A stretch of 64,000 nt of DNA, taken from positions 185-64,184 of the forward strand of contig NZ_KB904669.1 in assembly GCF_000380165.1 (NCBI RefSeq), written 5' to 3'. A program made the translations under genes and the position numbers. This stretch comes from Wenjunlia vitaminophila DSM 41686. GTDB lineage: Bacteria; Actinomycetota; Actinomycetes; Streptomycetales; Streptomycetaceae. The first letter of the stretch is position 1. Each line of letters opens with the position of its first letter. The notes under the pieces are model-generated. The model was not told where the DNA came from. It made no database searches and was given only the letters and a program-made list of their open reading frames with translations. Positions 17,315 through 26,039 of this stretch are shown piece after piece.

Positions 17315-18187
17315 GTGACTTCCTCGTACTTCGGTCCGGACGCCGCCCCCAAGATCATCCAGGTTGTCGCCCACCGAGGGGCCTCCGACGACGCCCCCGA
17401 GCACACCCTCGCCGCGTACCGCAAGGCGATCGAGGACGGTGCCGACGCCCTGGAGTGCGACGTGCGGCTGACCGCCGACGGGCACCTGGTCTGCGTCCAC
17501 GACCGCAGGGTGAACCGCACCTCCGACGGGCGGGGGGCGGTCTCGGCCCTGGAGCTCGCCGATCTCGCCGCTCTGGACTTCGGCTCCTGGAAGGCCCCGG
17601 GCGGCTGGGAGGGCGTGGACTCCACCGAGCCCACCGCGGTCAACGGGACGCCCGCCGGAGCCCGGGCCGCCGACCACGTCGAACGGCGGTCGGTGCTCAC
17701 CCTGGAGCGCCTGCTTGAGCTCGTGGTGGACGCCGACCGCAGGGTGGAACTGGCCATCGAGACCAAGCACCCCACTCGCCACGCGGGACGGGTCGAGGCG
17801 ACACTGCTGACCCTGCTGCGGCGGTTCGGCCTGGACACCCCGCGCCCCGGGGAGCCCTCCAGGGCGCGGGTGATGAGCTTCTCCTCGCGCTCCCTGCGGC
17901 GGATCAGGGCGGGCGCACCCGGGCTGCCCACGGTGTTCCTGATGAGCTACGCCTCCCCGCGGTTCCGGGACGGCCGACTGCCGGTGGACGTCCGGATCGC
18001 CGGGCCCAGCATGCGTGTGGTGCGGGCCCACCCCGAGGTGGTCACCCGGCTGCACCAGGAGGGGCACCGCGTGCACGTGTGGACGGTGGACGACCCACAG
18101 GACGTCGCCCTGTGCGCCCGGCTCGGCGTGGAGGCGATCATCACCAACCGCCCCCGGAAGGTACTCGAGCAACTCGGACGCCACTGA
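17315..18187 (+). CDS. Glycerophosphodiester phosphodiesterase (GDPD family)
   Basis: 290 residues, cytoplasmic (no signal peptide). Catalytic features are VAHRGASDDAPEHT (His-Arg), LECDVRLT (Glu-x-Asp metal ligands) and CVHDRRVNRTS (second His). Late blocks IETKHPTRH and HVWTVDDP also match the family. The enzyme hydrolyses glycerophosphodiesters to glycerol-3-phosphate and an alcohol. The GTG start at 17315 is 4 bases after the permease stop, so the two are probably cotranscribed. Confidence 0.92.
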   Translation: MTSSYFGPDAAPKIIQVVAHRGASDDAPEHTLAAYRKAIEDGADALECDVRLTADGHLVCVHDRRVNRTSDGRGAVSALELADLAALDFGSWKAPGGWEGVDSTEPTAVNGTPAGARAADHVERRSVLTLERLLELVVDADRRVELAIETKHPTRHAGRVEATLLTLLRRFGLDTPRPGEPSRARVMSFSSRSLRRIRAGAPGLPTVFLMSYASPRFRDGRLPVDVRIAGPSMRVVRAHPEVVTRLHQEGHRVHVWTVDDPQDVALCARLGVEAIITNRPRKVLEQLGRH

Positions 18188-18327
18188 TCACGTTCACTGG
18201 TGGTGCGCGGGCGCGTTCGTACCGTGTTCGATCGCCAGGTCTGATCCAGATCTTCCGATCAGGGCCGTTTCTGTCCGGTGCCGGACGGGCATCCAATCCG
18301 TGGCGCGGGCGAAGGAGGGCCTTGGGG

Positions 18328-18900
18328 GTGGCGTTGGTGGTAGCTCAGGAGGTGCCGACCTCCTCGACCATGACCCTTCCCCACGGTCCCGCGGTCGTGG
18401 GGGCGGTGCGGCGCAGGCTCCGCGGGGAGCTCACGGCCCAGGCGGTCCCCGACGTGGTGATCGACGACGCCGTCCTGATCATCTCCGAACTCGTCAGCAA
18501 CTCCTGCCGGCACGCCCGGCCGCTGGACGTGCCCGCCCCCGACGGCGACGGTGGGGAGCCCGGGCGGCACGTTCCGGGGATCGTCGTGCGCTGGTTCGTC
18601 GCCGAGGACGGACTGCTCGCCCTGGAGGTGACCGACGGCGGCGGGCCCACCCGGCCCCGGCCGTCCCGCCCTTCGGTGACGGCGCACGGCGGGCGCGGGC
18701 TCAGCATCGTCGATCAGTTGGCGTTGCGCTGGGGGGTCCGTGACCACCCGGGCGAGGTCACGGTGTGGGCGCTGCTCCCGGTGCGGGCCCGGCACGCTCG
18801 GCGGCAGGGCCTGTCCGGAGGCTTCGTGGGCGACTTCGGCGTCTCCCCGGTGGCGGCGGCGTGCCGACCGACCACCGACTTCGACGACGCGTTCGACTGA
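18328..18900 (+). CDS. RsbW-like ATP-binding protein (histidine-kinase-type ATPase fold)
   Basis: 190 residues. It has an N-box ISELVSNSCRHAR and the G-boxes EVTDGGGPTRPR and GGRGLSIVDQLALRWG of the HATPase_c fold, without a histidine phosphorylation domain. Streptomyces encode many such anti-sigma-like kinases, and the partner is unknown. The GTG at 18328 is preceded by GAAGGAGGG (18311-18319); an ATG at 18370 would remove 14 residues. An inverted repeat AGGAGGTGCCGACCTCCT sits just inside the proposed start. The C-terminal 35 residues do not belong to the ATPase fold. Confidence 0.82.
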   Translation: MALVVAQEVPTSSTMTLPHGPAVVGAVRRRLRGELTAQAVPDVVIDDAVLIISELVSNSCRHARPLDVPAPDGDGGEPGRHVPGIVVRWFVAEDGLLALEVTDGGGPTRPRPSRPSVTAHGGRGLSIVDQLALRWGVRDHPGEVTVWALLPVRARHARRQGLSGGFVGDFGVSPVAAACRPTTDFDDAFD

Positions 18901-18984
18901 GGACGGGGAAGTCTGGCCTCCCCGTGGGCGCGCTACGGCTAGGCTCCGGGCGGAACCCGTACCCGCACCAGGAGAAATCCAGTC

Positions 18985-19962
18985 ATGGCCAAGAAGCGGC
19001 AGAACACCAAGGTCCGCCGGGCGCAGCCGGCCGTCGTGGTCGAGGGCGGCGAGGTCCCCGTCGTCGGCGCCCGGGAGCCCTGCCCCTGCGGGTCGGGACG
19101 CCGGTACAAGGCCTGTCACGGGCGCGACGCCGCCCACGCGGTGCAGCAGTTGGTCCAGCGCCCCTTCGAGGGCCTGCCCGGCGAGTGCGACTGGGTGGCC
19201 CTGCGGGAGCTGGTGCCCGCCGCGACCGCGGAGCTCACGCTCACCTCCGGGCTGCCCGAGGGCGTCACCTCGCTGACCCTCGCCACGGTGCTGCCGATGG
19301 CGTGGCCCGCGCTGCACCGGGACAACGGGGTGGTCCTGCTCGGGCTCCAGAACGACGCCACGTCGGGCGACGTCAGCCGCGACCTGGCCGACACCCTCGG
19401 CCGGGCGCTCACCGCCGAGCCCGGCACCCCGGTGGCCAGTGCGCGACCGGCCCCCGACGGGCCGCGGCTTCAGGACCTGGTGGACCTCCAGGCGCCGTTC
19501 GTGCCCGTGGTGCACACGGGCTTCGAGTTCTGGCTCGAGGACGCGGAGTCGGCCTCGGGCGAGGTGGCGGCTTCCTTGGAGCGGGCGAACGCGGCGGCGA
19601 TCCCCACGGTGCGCCTCTCCGCTGTCGAGGCCGCCTACTGGTGCCGCACCCCGGAGAAGAACCACCTGCGTTGGGTGACCCCGCACCCGGAGGAGCAGTT
19701 GCTGGACGCGCTGGCCCGGTTGCACGCCGCCGGTGCCAGCGGACTCGGTGAGGGCACCCGGTTGGTCGGCTCGTTCCGGGCGCACGGGCTCGTGGTGCCG
19801 GTGTGGGACCTGCCGACCTCGATGGAGGCCGAAGAGGTGGAGAAGCCGGCCGCCGCGTTCGCCGAGCGGCTCGGCGAGGCGCTCGCGGTGGACGCCCCGC
19901 TGTCCACGGAGGAGCGTCGGGCGCGCAGCGGCCTGGCGAACCGGCAGATCACCCTGAGCTGA
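18985..19962 (+). CDS. SEC-C motif protein of the DUF5926 family, function unknown
   Basis: 325 residues. Residues 28-45 carry the SEC-C zinc motif (EPCPCGSGRRYKACHG), as in SecA tails. The rest resembles the actinobacterial DUF5926 family. The basic N-terminus (MAKKRQNTKVRRAQ) may bind nucleic acid. There is no signal peptide or membrane segment. The start ATG follows CAGGAGA. It stands alone, between an anti-sigma-like gene and a long non-coding gap. Confidence 0.85.
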   Translation: MAKKRQNTKVRRAQPAVVVEGGEVPVVGAREPCPCGSGRRYKACHGRDAAHAVQQLVQRPFEGLPGECDWVALRELVPAATAELTLTSGLPEGVTSLTLATVLPMAWPALHRDNGVVLLGLQNDATSGDVSRDLADTLGRALTAEPGTPVASARPAPDGPRLQDLVDLQAPFVPVVHTGFEFWLEDAESASGEVAASLERANAAAIPTVRLSAVEAAYWCRTPEKNHLRWVTPHPEEQLLDALARLHAAGASGLGEGTRLVGSFRAHGLVVPVWDLPTSMEAEEVEKPAAAFAERLGEALAVDAPLSTEERRARSGLANRQITLS

Positions 19963-19968
19963 TCCGGG

Positions 19969-19998
19969 CGACCCGGCGACGTCCGCGCCGCCGGGTCG
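19969..19998 (+). terminator. Hairpin after the DUF5926 gene
   Basis: A 10-bp perfect stem, CGACCCGGCG and its complement, with a 10-base loop, begins 7 bases after the stop codon. There is no T-run, as is common for Streptomyces terminators. Confidence 0.5.
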
Positions 19999-21102
19999 GT
20001 CCCCGCGACCGGTTGCGCGCCCAGGTTCGGTGTGCGGCGGGGGGCACTCGGCGGCGCCGAGCGTTGATCGATTCGGCCCCGAGTTGCCGAGGAGCTCTCC
20101 CCGAGGGAAAACCAAGGCCACGACTCAACGGTCCGTACCGTCTGCAATTGCAAAAGCCGTTTTACAGCCGGCCCAGACGTGATACCCGTCACAACCACCG
20201 CCGCCAGCAGGGAATTCGGTGGAGAAAGCGGGTCCCATGAATTTGCGAACGGGCGATCTCTTGTTACCGTTTATACAGCTCGGTCGCTGGTGCATCCCCC
20301 GTCGCCAGCGATCGGGCCTTGTCTTTTTCCGGGGTCTCCTCCGGGCAGCCGCCTGACCGGGCCTTCTTCCCGTCCGAGGGCCGCTCCTTCGCCCGTGGAC
20401 CCGTGCCCCGGAGCCGTTCCCCCCCCGAGCCGTTCCCCCGGTCGCTGTGGGCACGACCCTCACCGACCGCGACGGCGTGGACGGCGGTCCTCCCGGCTCC
20501 CGCGGTCCACGTCCAGGAGTTCCAGGGCTTCTCCGACGGCGACCCGGTGCGGATCACGCTCCCGTTCCCACGCTCACCGCCGTGTCCTCCGTGGGGATGG
20601 TCATGGCCCTTCCTCGGGCGGTCATCCACCACTCATGTCTCGGAAGTCACTCGGGCCTCGGAAGTCAACTCAGGCCCCTGAAGTCACTCGGAACTCCGAA
20701 GTCACTCGGGCCTCTTGGACACTCAGACCCCTGAACACTCGGGGCCCTGAACACTCGGGGCCCTGGAGTCACTCGGGCTTCCGGAAGGCGCTCGGGGCTC
20801 TGGAGTACTCAGCTCACCGGGACCCGCGGCTTCACGTTGTCCGGGGCTCCGGACGGTGCCCCGCCGCGGCCGCGGCCTCCGGCGAGCGTCACCCGCCCGG
20901 ACGCCGTGCACGCCCGGGAACGACGGCGGACAAGGCGAAACGCCGCGCGAGCACCGATTCGCGGTACTCGGCACGGCGCCGAACCGTTTCCCACCGGCGG
21001 GCCACGCGCCGGCCCGTCCGTCACCGCAACCCGCCGCCGCGGACGCACCGGGGCCGGGCGGGAAACGGGGCCGCCAGGACCCCGCCAGATCGCCCGCGCC
21101 GC
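19999..21102. other. Long non-coding gap with a repeat array
   Basis: About 1.1 kb without a convincing gene. Open frames here lack ribosome sites and recognisable protein features. Bases 20100-20290 are less GC-rich and could hold promoters. The right half contains the imperfect repeat array listed separately. The closest gene, the primase-like gene, ends at 21103 on the other strand. Confidence 0.6.
20641..20811. repeat. Array of about ten imperfect 16-18 bp direct repeats
   Basis: The approximate unit is CTGAAGTCACTCGGGGCC. Clear copies begin near 20642, 20660, 20678, 20696, 20731, 20746 and 20763, with more degenerate ones between and after. Several units are nearly identical (two adjacent copies of CTGAACACTCGGGGCC at 20731 and 20747). 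The head-to-tail spacing looks iteron-like. Confidence 0.7.
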
Positions 21103-21834
21103 TCAGTACGCCAGGCGGCTGCCGTCGGGCTCCGTGCTGCTCACCATGACCAGTGTGTTGATCACTGACGAGATGGACGGAAGCCAGGGCGCGGTGCTGC
21201 GGGCCACCGGGGGGCGTGCCCAGCACAGGCTTCCCCTGCCCGTGGTCGACGGCGGCAACACGACGTACCCCCCGCCGCCGTGGTACCGCAGCGACGTCGG
21301 CACCCACTCGTGCTGCTCGAGCAGTTCGCCGAGCTCGTCCAGCGTGTAGGGGCGGACCAACAGGGTGAACCGGGTCGGCGAGGCGACCACCGGGCCGAGC
21401 CGCACCCCGACGTGGTCGAACGCGGCCAGGGCCCGGGCCCCGGCCAACGCCGGGAGGCTCACCGCCGCGACACGGCTGCCGGTGGCCAGGACGAGGGGCG
21501 CGTTCGGGCGGTTCGTCCACCACCAACGGACCATGCGCGGGTCAGTGGTGGCCGCGAGGAGTCCCGGGTCCTGCGGATGGGCGCCGGGGACCGCGCAGTC
21601 GGGTCGGGGACAGGCGCACACCGCCTCCGGCACCGGCGTGGACACCGCGCCCTCCCGGGTCCGCAGGGAGGACAGCCCCAGCAGCGAACGGACACCCCGG
21701 GGTGGTCTGCGCCCCTGACGGGGCTGCAGTCCGGCTCCCGGTACCACGGGCCACTTCCAGTGCTCGGCGCATATGAGCGCGGCGCTCAGCAGCGCCGACC
21801 TGTTCCTCCGTCGCCTTACGAGGATCTCGCGCAT
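21103..21834 (-). CDS. Bifunctional DNA primase/polymerase N-terminal-like protein
   Basis: 243 residues. It matches a conserved Streptomyces protein with a prim-pol-like fold: ALICAEHWKWPVVPGAG, a Cys-rich insert CACPRPDCAVPGAHP, TTDPRMVRWWWTNRPNAPLV, and a late block EHEWVPTSLRYHGGGGY, with the Gln-Glu part changed (LEQHEWVP). The ATG at 21834 (MREILVRRR) is chosen over the upstream ATG at 21864 because the family starts with this sequence and GGAAGGG lies upstream. There is no helicase domain. Whether it has polymerase activity is unknown. It is transcribed toward the repeat array. Confidence 0.78.
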   Translation of the reverse strand: MREILVRRRRNRSALLSAALICAEHWKWPVVPGAGLQPRQGRRPPRGVRSLLGLSSLRTREGAVSTPVPEAVCACPRPDCAVPGAHPQDPGLLAATTDPRMVRWWWTNRPNAPLVLATGSRVAAVSLPALAGARALAAFDHVGVRLGPVVASPTRFTLLVRPYTLDELGELLEQHEWVPTSLRYHGGGGYVVLPPSTTGRGSLCWARPPVARSTAPWLPSISSVINTLVMVSSTEPDGSRLAY

Positions 21835-22458
21835 CTGCGCTCGTTCCCTTCCGTTAGCGCTCAAGGATCTGCACGTCAGACCACCGTCACCAGGCGGCGC
21901 AGCACGCTCCTGTCAGGCGTGGAACGTGGCGCACGGGCGGCGGGTGGCTGCTGTTGTCCCGCACAGTCTTTCGCAGCACAGTGTTTCGCAGCCGGCCCCC
22001 CGGGGGATCACTCGAGGTTGCCTGTCTGTTCGGTGGCGCCTGTAGAGCATGGCGCATCGTGGTGTAGGACGCGTCAGCGCCCCACCCAGTTCCGCTCAAC
22101 GGATGAGGGGATGTACTGCGGCTTCCCCTTTGCACCCCTCCCCATCGTACGTACCCGCTCCGGAGTGGGTGACGCTTACCCGAAAAGGACTGGTCAACGA
22201 AGATTTACTCCAATCGGGGATCATTTTCCGTCAACTGTGGACCCGTTCGACACCAGCCTTGTGACCAGGGCAATCCTGGACATCCCGCAGACCGGGCGTG
22301 TAGAAGTGAAGAGATTGATAGCGGAGCACCACGACACGGGGGTTTGCGATGCTATTGCGGCGTGCGGAGCCTTTTGACCGGCGGCACAAACGGCCCAGGC
22401 CCCCCCTTGCGCGGTCGCTGCCCGCCACGGGTCCCCGGTCCGGACACCGCCACCGACC
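21835..22458. other. Divergent intergenic region, no gene seen
   Basis: About 620 bases between the minus-strand primase-like gene and the plus-strand phosphatase gene. It has several AT-richer patches (21950-22020, 22190-22360) that could hold divergent promoters. No conserved ORF, RNA or strong hairpin was recognised. Confidence 0.5.
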
Positions 22459-24195
22459 ATGAGCGCCGCGCGTCTTCCCGATGTGGCCGGATTCGACCCC
22501 TCCCCCCGTCGCTCTCGCCAGGACGCCACCTCCCCGGGGCGGCGGCCCGACACCCGGGACGCGAGCACGGAGGACACGTCCCGTCAGCGTGCGGCCGGCC
22601 GCGGTCCCGCCGCCGATGTCGTGGCCCTCCAGGAGCGGCTGGCCTCCTGGCTCTGCGACCTCACCGTCCTGCACGGGTTGACCGAACGGGTGGCCAGGAG
22701 CGACTCCCTGGACACCACCCTGCACGAGCTGCTGCGCGCCGGGGCCGCGCTGGTCGGGGCGGGGCGCGGGCTCCTGGCCCTGTGCCCGTCCGACGGTCGC
22801 GGACCGCGCCGCTCGGTGGGCCTCGGGCTCGCCCACGGCGACATCGGCACCCTGGAGACCGTCCCCGGGGCGGCACCGGGGACGGCGGAGGGCGTCCGCC
22901 CGGGATGTCGGTGGGGCGCCGACGGCGTTCCGGGCGCGGAGGTCGGCCCCGGTGCGGAGGTCGGCCCCGGTGCGGCAGCGGGGGACGCGGCCTGCGGAGG
23001 GGGCACGGACGGCGGAGGGGGCACGGGCGGCGGGTCGTCCCGCCCGGCTGATGGAGCGTCGGATGAGCGGCCCGCGTGCGGGACGTGCTCGGGTGCCGGA
23101 GCGTGCGCGAAGGCCCGTGGTGTCGGCGGCGCGGGCGCTCACGAGGGCGTCGGAGCGGGGGCGGACGGGGGTGGCTTCGGGGACGCGCCGTTGGAGCTGG
23201 TCCATCCGGACATCGCCGCCGACGGCAGCCTGCCCCAGCGCCACCGCGAGGTCGCGGCCCAGCTCGGCATCGGCGCCAGTTACGCGCTGCGCCTGGCCAC
23301 CGCGGCGACGGGGCCGCTGGGCACCGTCGTGTGGATGTACGACCAGCCCGCCGCGCCCAGCGAGCACCAGCGGCAACTGGCCCGGCACTACTGCGCCTTC
23401 GCCTCCGAGCTGGTGGCCAGGAGTCTGCGTCAGGCGCGCGTGGAACGGGAGGCGCGGGCGCTGCGCGAGGCGCTGCTGCCCACCCGGTTGCCCCGGGTGC
23501 CCGGCGTGCGGCTGGGCGTGCGGCACCGGTGCGGCGCTCGGGGCGGGGGCGACTGGTACGACGCGCTGGTGCTGCCCGAGGGGGCGCTGGGGCTCTCCGT
23601 CGGCGGGGTCACCGGCGGCGGCCCGGGGGCTGCCGCCGCCATGGGCCGGCTCCGGGCGTCGCTGCGGGCGTACGCCGTGATCGAGGGGGAGGACCCGGTC
23701 GCCGTCCTGTCCGACCTGGAGCTGTTGCTGCACCTGACCGAGCCGGCGCGCTCGGCCACGGCGCTGTTCGTGCACACCGAGCCGGCGCGGCGCCGCCTGG
23801 TGCTGGCCGGGGCGGGGCACTGTCCACCGCTGCTGGTGGGCGAGCACCGGGCGGAGCTGGTGGAGACCTCGCTCTCGGCCCCGCTGGGGATGCTGAACTG
23901 CTGGGAGGCGCCGAGCGCGGAGCTGTCGGTGCAGTCCGGCGAGACCGTGGTGCTCTACACCGGCGGGTTGTTACACCGCACCGGGGACACAATCGATCGC
24001 GCGTTCGACAAGCTTCGTCGTGCAGGTGCGCGTGCCCCGCGCGCCGCCCGGGAGGACCCCGACCTGCTCTGCGAGCACCTGCTGGCATCCTGCGTGCCGG
24101 ACGGCGCCGAGGACGCCGAGGACGCCGACGACGCGGCGGGGACTGATCCTGGCCACCGCGGCGACATCGTGCTGCTCGCGGTCCGTTTCGACTGA
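22459..24195 (+). CDS. SpoIIE/PP2C-type phosphatase-like protein with GAF-like region and altered active site
   Basis: 578 residues. Residues about 55-330 form a GAF-like sensor region with a Gly/Ala-rich insert (about 140-235). The SpoIIE domain covers about 335-575. Of the PP2C metal motifs, GGDWYD is kept. The usual GDVxGHG is GGVTGGG, and the usual YTDG is YTGG, so two Asp ligands are missing. The final motif reads GDIVLLAVRF. The protein is therefore probably not an ordinary phosphatase and may act as a binding or sensing partner. Such proteins normally act on anti-anti-sigma factors, and two RsbW-like genes lie nearby (18328 and 26025). Confidence 0.82.
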   Translation: MSAARLPDVAGFDPSPRRSRQDATSPGRRPDTRDASTEDTSRQRAAGRGPAADVVALQERLASWLCDLTVLHGLTERVARSDSLDTTLHELLRAGAALVGAGRGLLALCPSDGRGPRRSVGLGLAHGDIGTLETVPGAAPGTAEGVRPGCRWGADGVPGAEVGPGAEVGPGAAAGDAACGGGTDGGGGTGGGSSRPADGASDERPACGTCSGAGACAKARGVGGAGAHEGVGAGADGGGFGDAPLELVHPDIAADGSLPQRHREVAAQLGIGASYALRLATAATGPLGTVVWMYDQPAAPSEHQRQLARHYCAFASELVARSLRQARVEREARALREALLPTRLPRVPGVRLGVRHRCGARGGGDWYDALVLPEGALGLSVGGVTGGGPGAAAAMGRLRASLRAYAVIEGEDPVAVLSDLELLLHLTEPARSATALFVHTEPARRRLVLAGAGHCPPLLVGEHRAELVETSLSAPLGMLNCWEAPSAELSVQSGETVVLYTGGLLHRTGDTIDRAFDKLRRAGARAPRAAREDPDLLCEHLLASCVPDGAEDAEDADDAAGTDPGHRGDIVLLAVRFD

Positions 24196-24344
24196 ACGCC
24201 GCGCGGCCGGCCGCGGCGTCCGCCGTCCGCACGGCCCCGCCGGCGCACCCCGGGGGGACTCCCCGACCCCGCACGGAGCACACCAACAACCCCGGTACCA
24301 CCGGGCCGACAGCACCAAACCGGCGGGACCCTGTGATGAATGTC

Positions 24345-24358
24345 CCCATACGTATGGG
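24345..24358. promoter_or_regulatory. Perfect 14-bp palindrome, possible operator
   Basis: CCCATACGTATGGG is fully symmetrical and lies 75 bases before the aminopeptidase start. A -10-like TATACC follows downstream at about 24369. The regulator is unknown. Confidence 0.4.
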
Positions 24359-24432
24359 TGATGTGCGTATACCGTCATGGACAGCCGACGGAAGACACGT
24401 GGGGCGGCCCGATCCGCCCGAGGAGGCGACAC

Positions 24433-25935
24433 ATGAGTCAGGAAAGTCCTGCTCAGAGGTTCGAGACCCTGCCGGAGACGGAGGCGGACGACTCGGCGGA
24501 GGCACCGGTCAAGGGCCGCAAGAACGGCCTGTACCCCGGTGTGTCAGACGAGCTCGCCGAGCTGATGACGACCGGCTGGGCGGACACCGAGATGCACGAC
24601 CTGGAGCCCGTTGAGCAGGCCCCGCTGGCCGCGGCACGGCGGGAGGCGCTGTCCCACCGGTTCCCCGGCGAGCGCCTCGTGGTCCCGGCCGGCAACCTCA
24701 GGACCCGCTCCAACGACACCGAGTACCCGTTCCGCGCCTCCTGCGACTACGTCTACCTGACCGGGGACCAGACGCGGGACGGAGTCCTGGTCCTGGAGCC
24801 GTCCGAGTCCGGCGGGCACGACACCGTCGCCTACCTGCTGCCCCGCTCCAACCGGGACAACGGCGAGTTCTGGCTGGACGGCCAGGGCGAGCTGTGGGTG
24901 GGTCGCCGGCGCAGCCTCTCCGAGAGTTCACGGCTCCTCGGCCTGCCGTGCCGGGACGTGCGCAGGCTGGCGGAGGAGCTCAGGTCCGCGCCCCCGGTGC
25001 CGACCCGGATCGTCCGCGGCCACGACGCCGAGCTGGAGAAGGTCGTCGCCGAGCTGGTCGGGCCCGCGGACGCCGAGGAGCGGGACCAGGAGCTGAAGCA
25101 GGTCCTGGACGAGATGCGGCTGGTCAAGGACGAGTGGGAGGTCGCCCAGTTGCAGAAGGCGGTGGACTCCACCGTCCGCGGGTTCCACGACGTGGTGGCG
25201 GTGCTCGACCAGGCCAGGGCCACGTCGGAGCGGTACATCGAGGGCACCTTCTTCCTCCGGGCGAGGGTGGAGGGCAACGACGTCGGCTACGGCACCATCG
25301 CCGCCTCCGGCGCCCACGCCTGCACCCTGCACTGGACCCGCAACGACGGCCCGGTCAACCCCGGTGACCTGCTGCTGCTCGACGCCGGCGTGGAGACCGA
25401 CACCCTGTACACCGCCGACGTCACCCGCACCCTGCCGGTCAGCGGCACCTTCACCGACATCCAGCGCAAGGTCTACGACGCGGTCTACGAGGCCCAGGAG
25501 GCGGGGATCGCCGCGGTGAAGCCGGGCGCCGCCTACCGCGACTTCCACGACGCCGCCCAGCGGGTGCTGGCGGAGAAGCTGGTGGAGTGGGGGCTGGTCG
25601 AGGGACCGGTGGAACGGGTGCTGGAGCTGGGGTTGCAGCGCCGCTACACCCTGCACGGCACCGGGCACATGCTCGGCCTCGACGTGCACGACTGCGCCAC
25701 CGCACGCCGGGAGAGCTACGCCGACGGCACCCTGGAACCCGGCATGGTGCTCACCGTGGAGCCCGGCCTGTACTTCCAGTCCAACGACCTGACGGTGCCG
25801 GCCGAGTACCGGGGCATCGGCGTGCGGATCGAGGACGACATCCTGGTGACCCTGGACGGCAACCGCAACCTCTCCGCGGCCCTGCCCCGCCGCTCGGACG
25901 AGGTCGAGGAGTGGCTGGCCGCAACCCGGGGCTGA
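24433..25935 (+). CDS. pepP: Xaa-Pro aminopeptidase (aminopeptidase P)
   Basis: 500 residues, the normal length. The N-terminal creatinase-like domain (about 60-240) precedes the pita-bread peptidase fold. The dinuclear metal ligands are visible: DAGVE (Asp), TADVTRT (Asp), HGTGHMLGLDVHD (His), TVEPGLY (Glu) and RIEDDILVT (Glu). The enzyme removes an N-terminal residue that precedes proline. The ATG at 24433 has AGGAGG at 24421-24426. No signal peptide is seen, so it is cytoplasmic. A GC-rich hairpin at 25936-25964 follows the stop. Confidence 0.94.
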   Translation: MSQESPAQRFETLPETEADDSAEAPVKGRKNGLYPGVSDELAELMTTGWADTEMHDLEPVEQAPLAAARREALSHRFPGERLVVPAGNLRTRSNDTEYPFRASCDYVYLTGDQTRDGVLVLEPSESGGHDTVAYLLPRSNRDNGEFWLDGQGELWVGRRRSLSESSRLLGLPCRDVRRLAEELRSAPPVPTRIVRGHDAELEKVVAELVGPADAEERDQELKQVLDEMRLVKDEWEVAQLQKAVDSTVRGFHDVVAVLDQARATSERYIEGTFFLRARVEGNDVGYGTIAASGAHACTLHWTRNDGPVNPGDLLLLDAGVETDTLYTADVTRTLPVSGTFTDIQRKVYDAVYEAQEAGIAAVKPGAAYRDFHDAAQRVLAEKLVEWGLVEGPVERVLELGLQRRYTLHGTGHMLGLDVHDCATARRESYADGTLEPGMVLTVEPGLYFQSNDLTVPAEYRGIGVRIEDDILVTLDGNRNLSAALPRRSDEVEEWLAATRG

Positions 25936-25964
25936 GCCCCCGGGTTGCGCCCCGGCCCGGGGGC
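25936..25964 (+). terminator. Hairpin after pepP
   Basis: A 9-bp stem, GCCCCCGGG and its complement, directly follows the stop codon of pepP. It could also serve the convergent gene ending at 26025. Confidence 0.45.
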
Positions 25965-26007
25965 CGCAGGTCGGCCCGCGGGCCCGCGGCCCTGTCCGGC
26001 GGGGCGG

Positions 26008-26039
26008 CTCAGGACGCCTTGAGCTCAGGACGCCTTGAG
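26008..26039. repeat. 16-bp perfect tandem duplication at the end of the RsbW-like gene
   Basis: CTCAGGACGCCTTGAG occurs twice in a row. On the minus strand the duplication repeats the last sense codons and stop of the gene just beyond its stop codon, so the protein is not changed. Confidence 0.85.

Noticed and set aside
20179..21168. A 329-codon open frame across the repeat array
   Set aside because: No ribosome site, no recognisable domain, and a composition (Arg/Pro/Ser-rich) typical of out-of-frame GC-rich DNA.
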